Source: a bacterium
Lineage (GTDB): Bacteria; Babelota; Babeliae; Babelales; RVW-14
Assembly (NCBI GenBank): GCA_023249955.1
Contig: JAHFBR010000057.1
Coordinates: 1 to 7,280, forward strand
DNA length: 7,280 bases
Direction: 5' to 3'
The notes under the pieces are model-generated. The model was not told the origin of the DNA. It saw nothing but the letters and a program-made list of their open reading frames with translations, and did no database searches. The first letter of the stretch is position 1, and the number at the start of each line of letters is the position of its first letter. This document shows, piece by piece, positions 6,148 through 7,280 of this stretch. A program made the position numbers and the translations under genes.

Positions 6148-6236
6148 TTCTTGTGACAGCCTACTGGCATCGTTGAAATATTGAGGTGGAACTTTTAATG
6201 CAGCAATGTCACCAACGGATGTTAGTTCCGGTTGTT
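6146..6236 (-). repeat. Direct repeat, copy 2: pre-toxin junction in front of the orphan toxin
   Basis: Bases 6146-6225 are identical to 7074-7153 (80 of 80), and 6226-6236 match in 8 of 11. Both copies read in the same coding frame and encode QPELTSVGDIAALKVPPQ followed by YFNDASRLSQEV. Homology stops abruptly on both sides: at the toxin side where the proteins diverge, and at the other side where this copy has a TAA. The copies are 928 bases apart in the same orientation. Confidence 0.95.
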
Positions 6237-6257
6237 ACGTGCTTGGAAGTGAACGCT

Positions 6258-6398
6258 TTATATAAGTCCAAGGGTTATGCTACCATCGTGATATATTTCT
6301 ATTACCCATCCATCCAATGGACAGTAAAACCATGAGTTGGGACTTACTGCTTCAACGTCATCAAAAAATTCAAGTATTTTATCTAATTTGCTTTCCAT
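6258..6398 (-). CDS. Small ORF of 46 aa between the toxin cassettes, possible immunity gene or remnant
   Basis: ATG 6398 opens a 46-residue frame ending in TAA at 6260-6258. The protein begins MESKLDKILEFFDDVEAV and continues with SWFYCPLDGWVIEIYHDGSI. It is acidic with an aromatic middle, a composition common in small immunity proteins. It starts 20 bases after the stop of the preceding immunity-type gene and ends 21 bases before the repeat of the orphan cassette. The ribosome site is weak (an AAGAA-like stretch). It may be a second immunity gene, or the front part of one cut short when the orphan cassette was inserted. I recognise no family. Confidence 0.4.
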   Translation of the reverse strand: MESKLDKILEFFDDVEAVSPNSWFYCPLDGWVIEIYHDGSITLGLI

Positions 6399-6418
6399 AA
6401 TACATTCTTGAAATAAAT

Positions 6419-6640
6419 TCACGATTGTCCTATTTTAAGCCTCTTACTTGCTTCATTTATCAGTCCAAGAAGCCAATCCAAAGGGATGATGAGATCGTTG
6501 CCATGAGCAAACCATATAAGCTCTAGGCCATATTTTCCATTCTTTATAACCGCCACATCTTCGCCATTGTGAAGAATCTCAACAATTAATGCGTAATCAT
6601 TTTTAGGGTCATTTGCAAAATCTGCTGTCCATTTTGACAT
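6419..6640 (-). CDS. Probable immunity protein of the first toxin domain, 73 aa
   Basis: A 73-residue protein starting at ATG 6640, 12 bases after the TAA of the toxin-bearing gene. An AAGAAAGA-type ribosome site lies in the gap. Visible features are WTADFANDPKNDY (residues 4-16), VEILHNGEDVAVI (20-32), a GLELIWF strand and the closing helix PLDWLLGLINEASKRL. It is acidic, compact and has no signal. Position directly behind a C-terminal toxin domain, small size and acidity make it the expected cognate immunity protein, cytoplasmic and toxin-binding. The sequence looks like a conserved small family, but I cannot name it, and the pairing rests on gene order. Confidence 0.6.
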   Translation of the reverse strand: MSKWTADFANDPKNDYALIVEILHNGEDVAVIKNGKYGLELIWFAHGNDLIIPLDWLLGLINEASKRLKIGQS

Positions 6641-6652
6641 ATAAAATCTTTC

Positions 6653-7280
6653 TTACTGTTTTGTTGTATATTGTTCTAGGAAACCAATAAACGTTTTTCC
6701 GTCGGCCGTCCATCTTGCACCCACACCATTTGGTAATCTAACATCAAGGACTTCCCCATAGGCTTTTGAATGCCTGATAATAAACGTACTCTCTGGGGAC
6801 TTTAGGATTTTATTGATATAGATCATTGCTTGTTCAGTATTTTTTACCCCGTTACCCGTAATTTCACCAATAAATGCGGAGCCTTGTCTTATTGTATGTT
6901 TTTGAAAGGCTCGTCCAGCTGCGGTATTATTACCTTTTAAGCTAGAGCCTGCAGATTGTATTAGATGCTCAAAGTTTTTATTGATCCTATCAGTAAAACT
7001 TCCAATTTCATGTGCAATACCTTGGGTATGTAATGCAAGATTATTTTTTGTGTTATGAGGAAGCCTTCCAGTGACTTCTTGTGACAGCCTACTGGCATCG
7101 TTGAAATATTGAGGTGGAACTTTTAATGCAGCAATGTCACCAACGGATGTTAGCTCGGGCTGTTGTTGTGCAACTTTGATCATATTGTGCATTGCTGTTT
7201 TACCGTGCTGAATGCCAAGACTGGCAACGGCACAGGCCTCAGCAAATGCCTCTTTTATCGGCGTTGTAATTTTGGTAGTG
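6653..7280 (-). CDS. C-terminal end of a large polymorphic toxin (CDI/FHA/Rhs-like), 5' partial
   Basis: The frame is open from the right edge of the window to TAA 6655-6653 and gives at least 209 residues; an ATG at 7192 is internal, not a likely start. It begins with a helical Ala-rich stretch (IKEAFAEACAVASLGIQHGK), then the segment duplicated further downstream (QPELTSVGDIAALKVPPQ and on), which ends in RLSQEV. After that junction comes a separate C-terminal domain of about 139 residues with GRAFQKHTIRQGSAF and, at the end, GVGARWTADGKTFIGFLE. A conserved pre-toxin part with a switchable C-terminal domain, followed 12 bases later by a small immunity-type gene, is the layout of contact-dependent and other polymorphic toxins. 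The KH..R and late Arg residues suggest a nuclease, but I cannot name the toxin family. The delivery part of the protein lies outside the window. Confidence 0.65.
   Translation of the reverse strand, partial: TTKITTPIKEAFAEACAVASLGIQHGKTAMHNMIKVAQQQPELTSVGDIAALKVPPQYFNDASRLSQEVTGRLPHNTKNNLALHTQGIAHEIGSFTDRINKNFEHLIQSAGSSLKGNNTAAGRAFQKHTIRQGSAFIGEITGNGVKNTEQAMIYINKILKSPESTFIIRHSKAYGEVLDVRLPNGVGARWTADGKTFIGFLEQYTTKQ
7074..7164 (-). repeat. Direct repeat, copy 1: pre-toxin junction inside the polymorphic toxin gene
   Basis: This is the in-gene copy of the 91-bp repeat (80 bp identical to 6146-6225, offset 928). Here the frame continues upstream without a stop; the position of the other copy's TAA is a CAA. 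The repeat ends within the last codon of SQEV (GTC here, GTG in the other copy), exactly where the toxin domain begins. Confidence 0.95.

Noticed and set aside
6146..7164. Insertion sequence or composite transposon bounded by the 91-bp repeats
   Set aside because: The repeats are direct, lie inside coding sequence in the same frame, have no terminal inverted repeats or target duplications, and no transposase lies between them.
1..7280. CRISPR arrays, tRNA and rRNA genes
   Set aside because: No series of regularly spaced short repeats, no cloverleaf-like sequence and no rRNA-like stretch was seen on reading both strands.

Overview
The window looks like part of the chromosome of a small-genome, host-associated Gram-negative bacterium, most likely a member of Candidatus Dependentiae (TM6) or another protist-associated lineage. 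This is inferred from three things: two exported ankyrin-repeat proteins, one of which also carries a eukaryote-type F-box; Gram-negative envelope functions (a LolC/LolE-family permease and a lipoprotein); and very tight packing with convergent or overlapping gene ends. No taxonomic marker gene is present, so the assignment is tentative.

Layout. Positions 1-198 hold the C-terminal end of an unknown membrane protein, followed by a strong UUCG-loop terminator. Positions 394-960 encode a small unknown protein with an export signal and a membrane segment, also closed by a hairpin terminator. Positions 1131-2054 encode an exported F-box plus ankyrin protein, a candidate host-directed effector, with a good promoter just upstream. 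It meets, tail to tail, a minus-strand LolC/LolE-type ABC permease (2058-3305). A lipoprotein (3468-4154) is divergent from the permease and overlaps rpiB (4132-4557), which encodes ribose-5-phosphate isomerase B. The stop codon of rpiB overlaps that of a minus-strand secreted ankyrin protein (4554-5060).

The right-hand part, all on the minus strand, is the most notable region: a tandem polymorphic-toxin (CDI-like) locus. Reading 5' to 3' (right to left), the C-terminal end of a large toxin protein enters from the window edge (7280-6653). It carries one toxin domain and is followed by a small immunity-type gene (6640-6419) and a 46-residue ORF (6398-6258). Next comes a second, orphan cassette. 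It begins with a 91-bp near-copy (80 bp identical) of the coding sequence just before the first toxin domain, then an RNase A-like CdiA-CT toxin domain (5695-6147), then a larger two-part immunity-type protein (5686-5150). The repeat ends exactly where the two toxin domains diverge, so recombination across it would remove 928 bp and fuse the upstream protein in frame to the RNase A-like toxin. This is the expected architecture of a toxin-switching reservoir.

No tRNA, rRNA, CRISPR array or transposase was found. No stretch over 300 bases lacks a gene; the longest gaps are 199-393 and 961-1130, and both hold terminators and promoter candidates.
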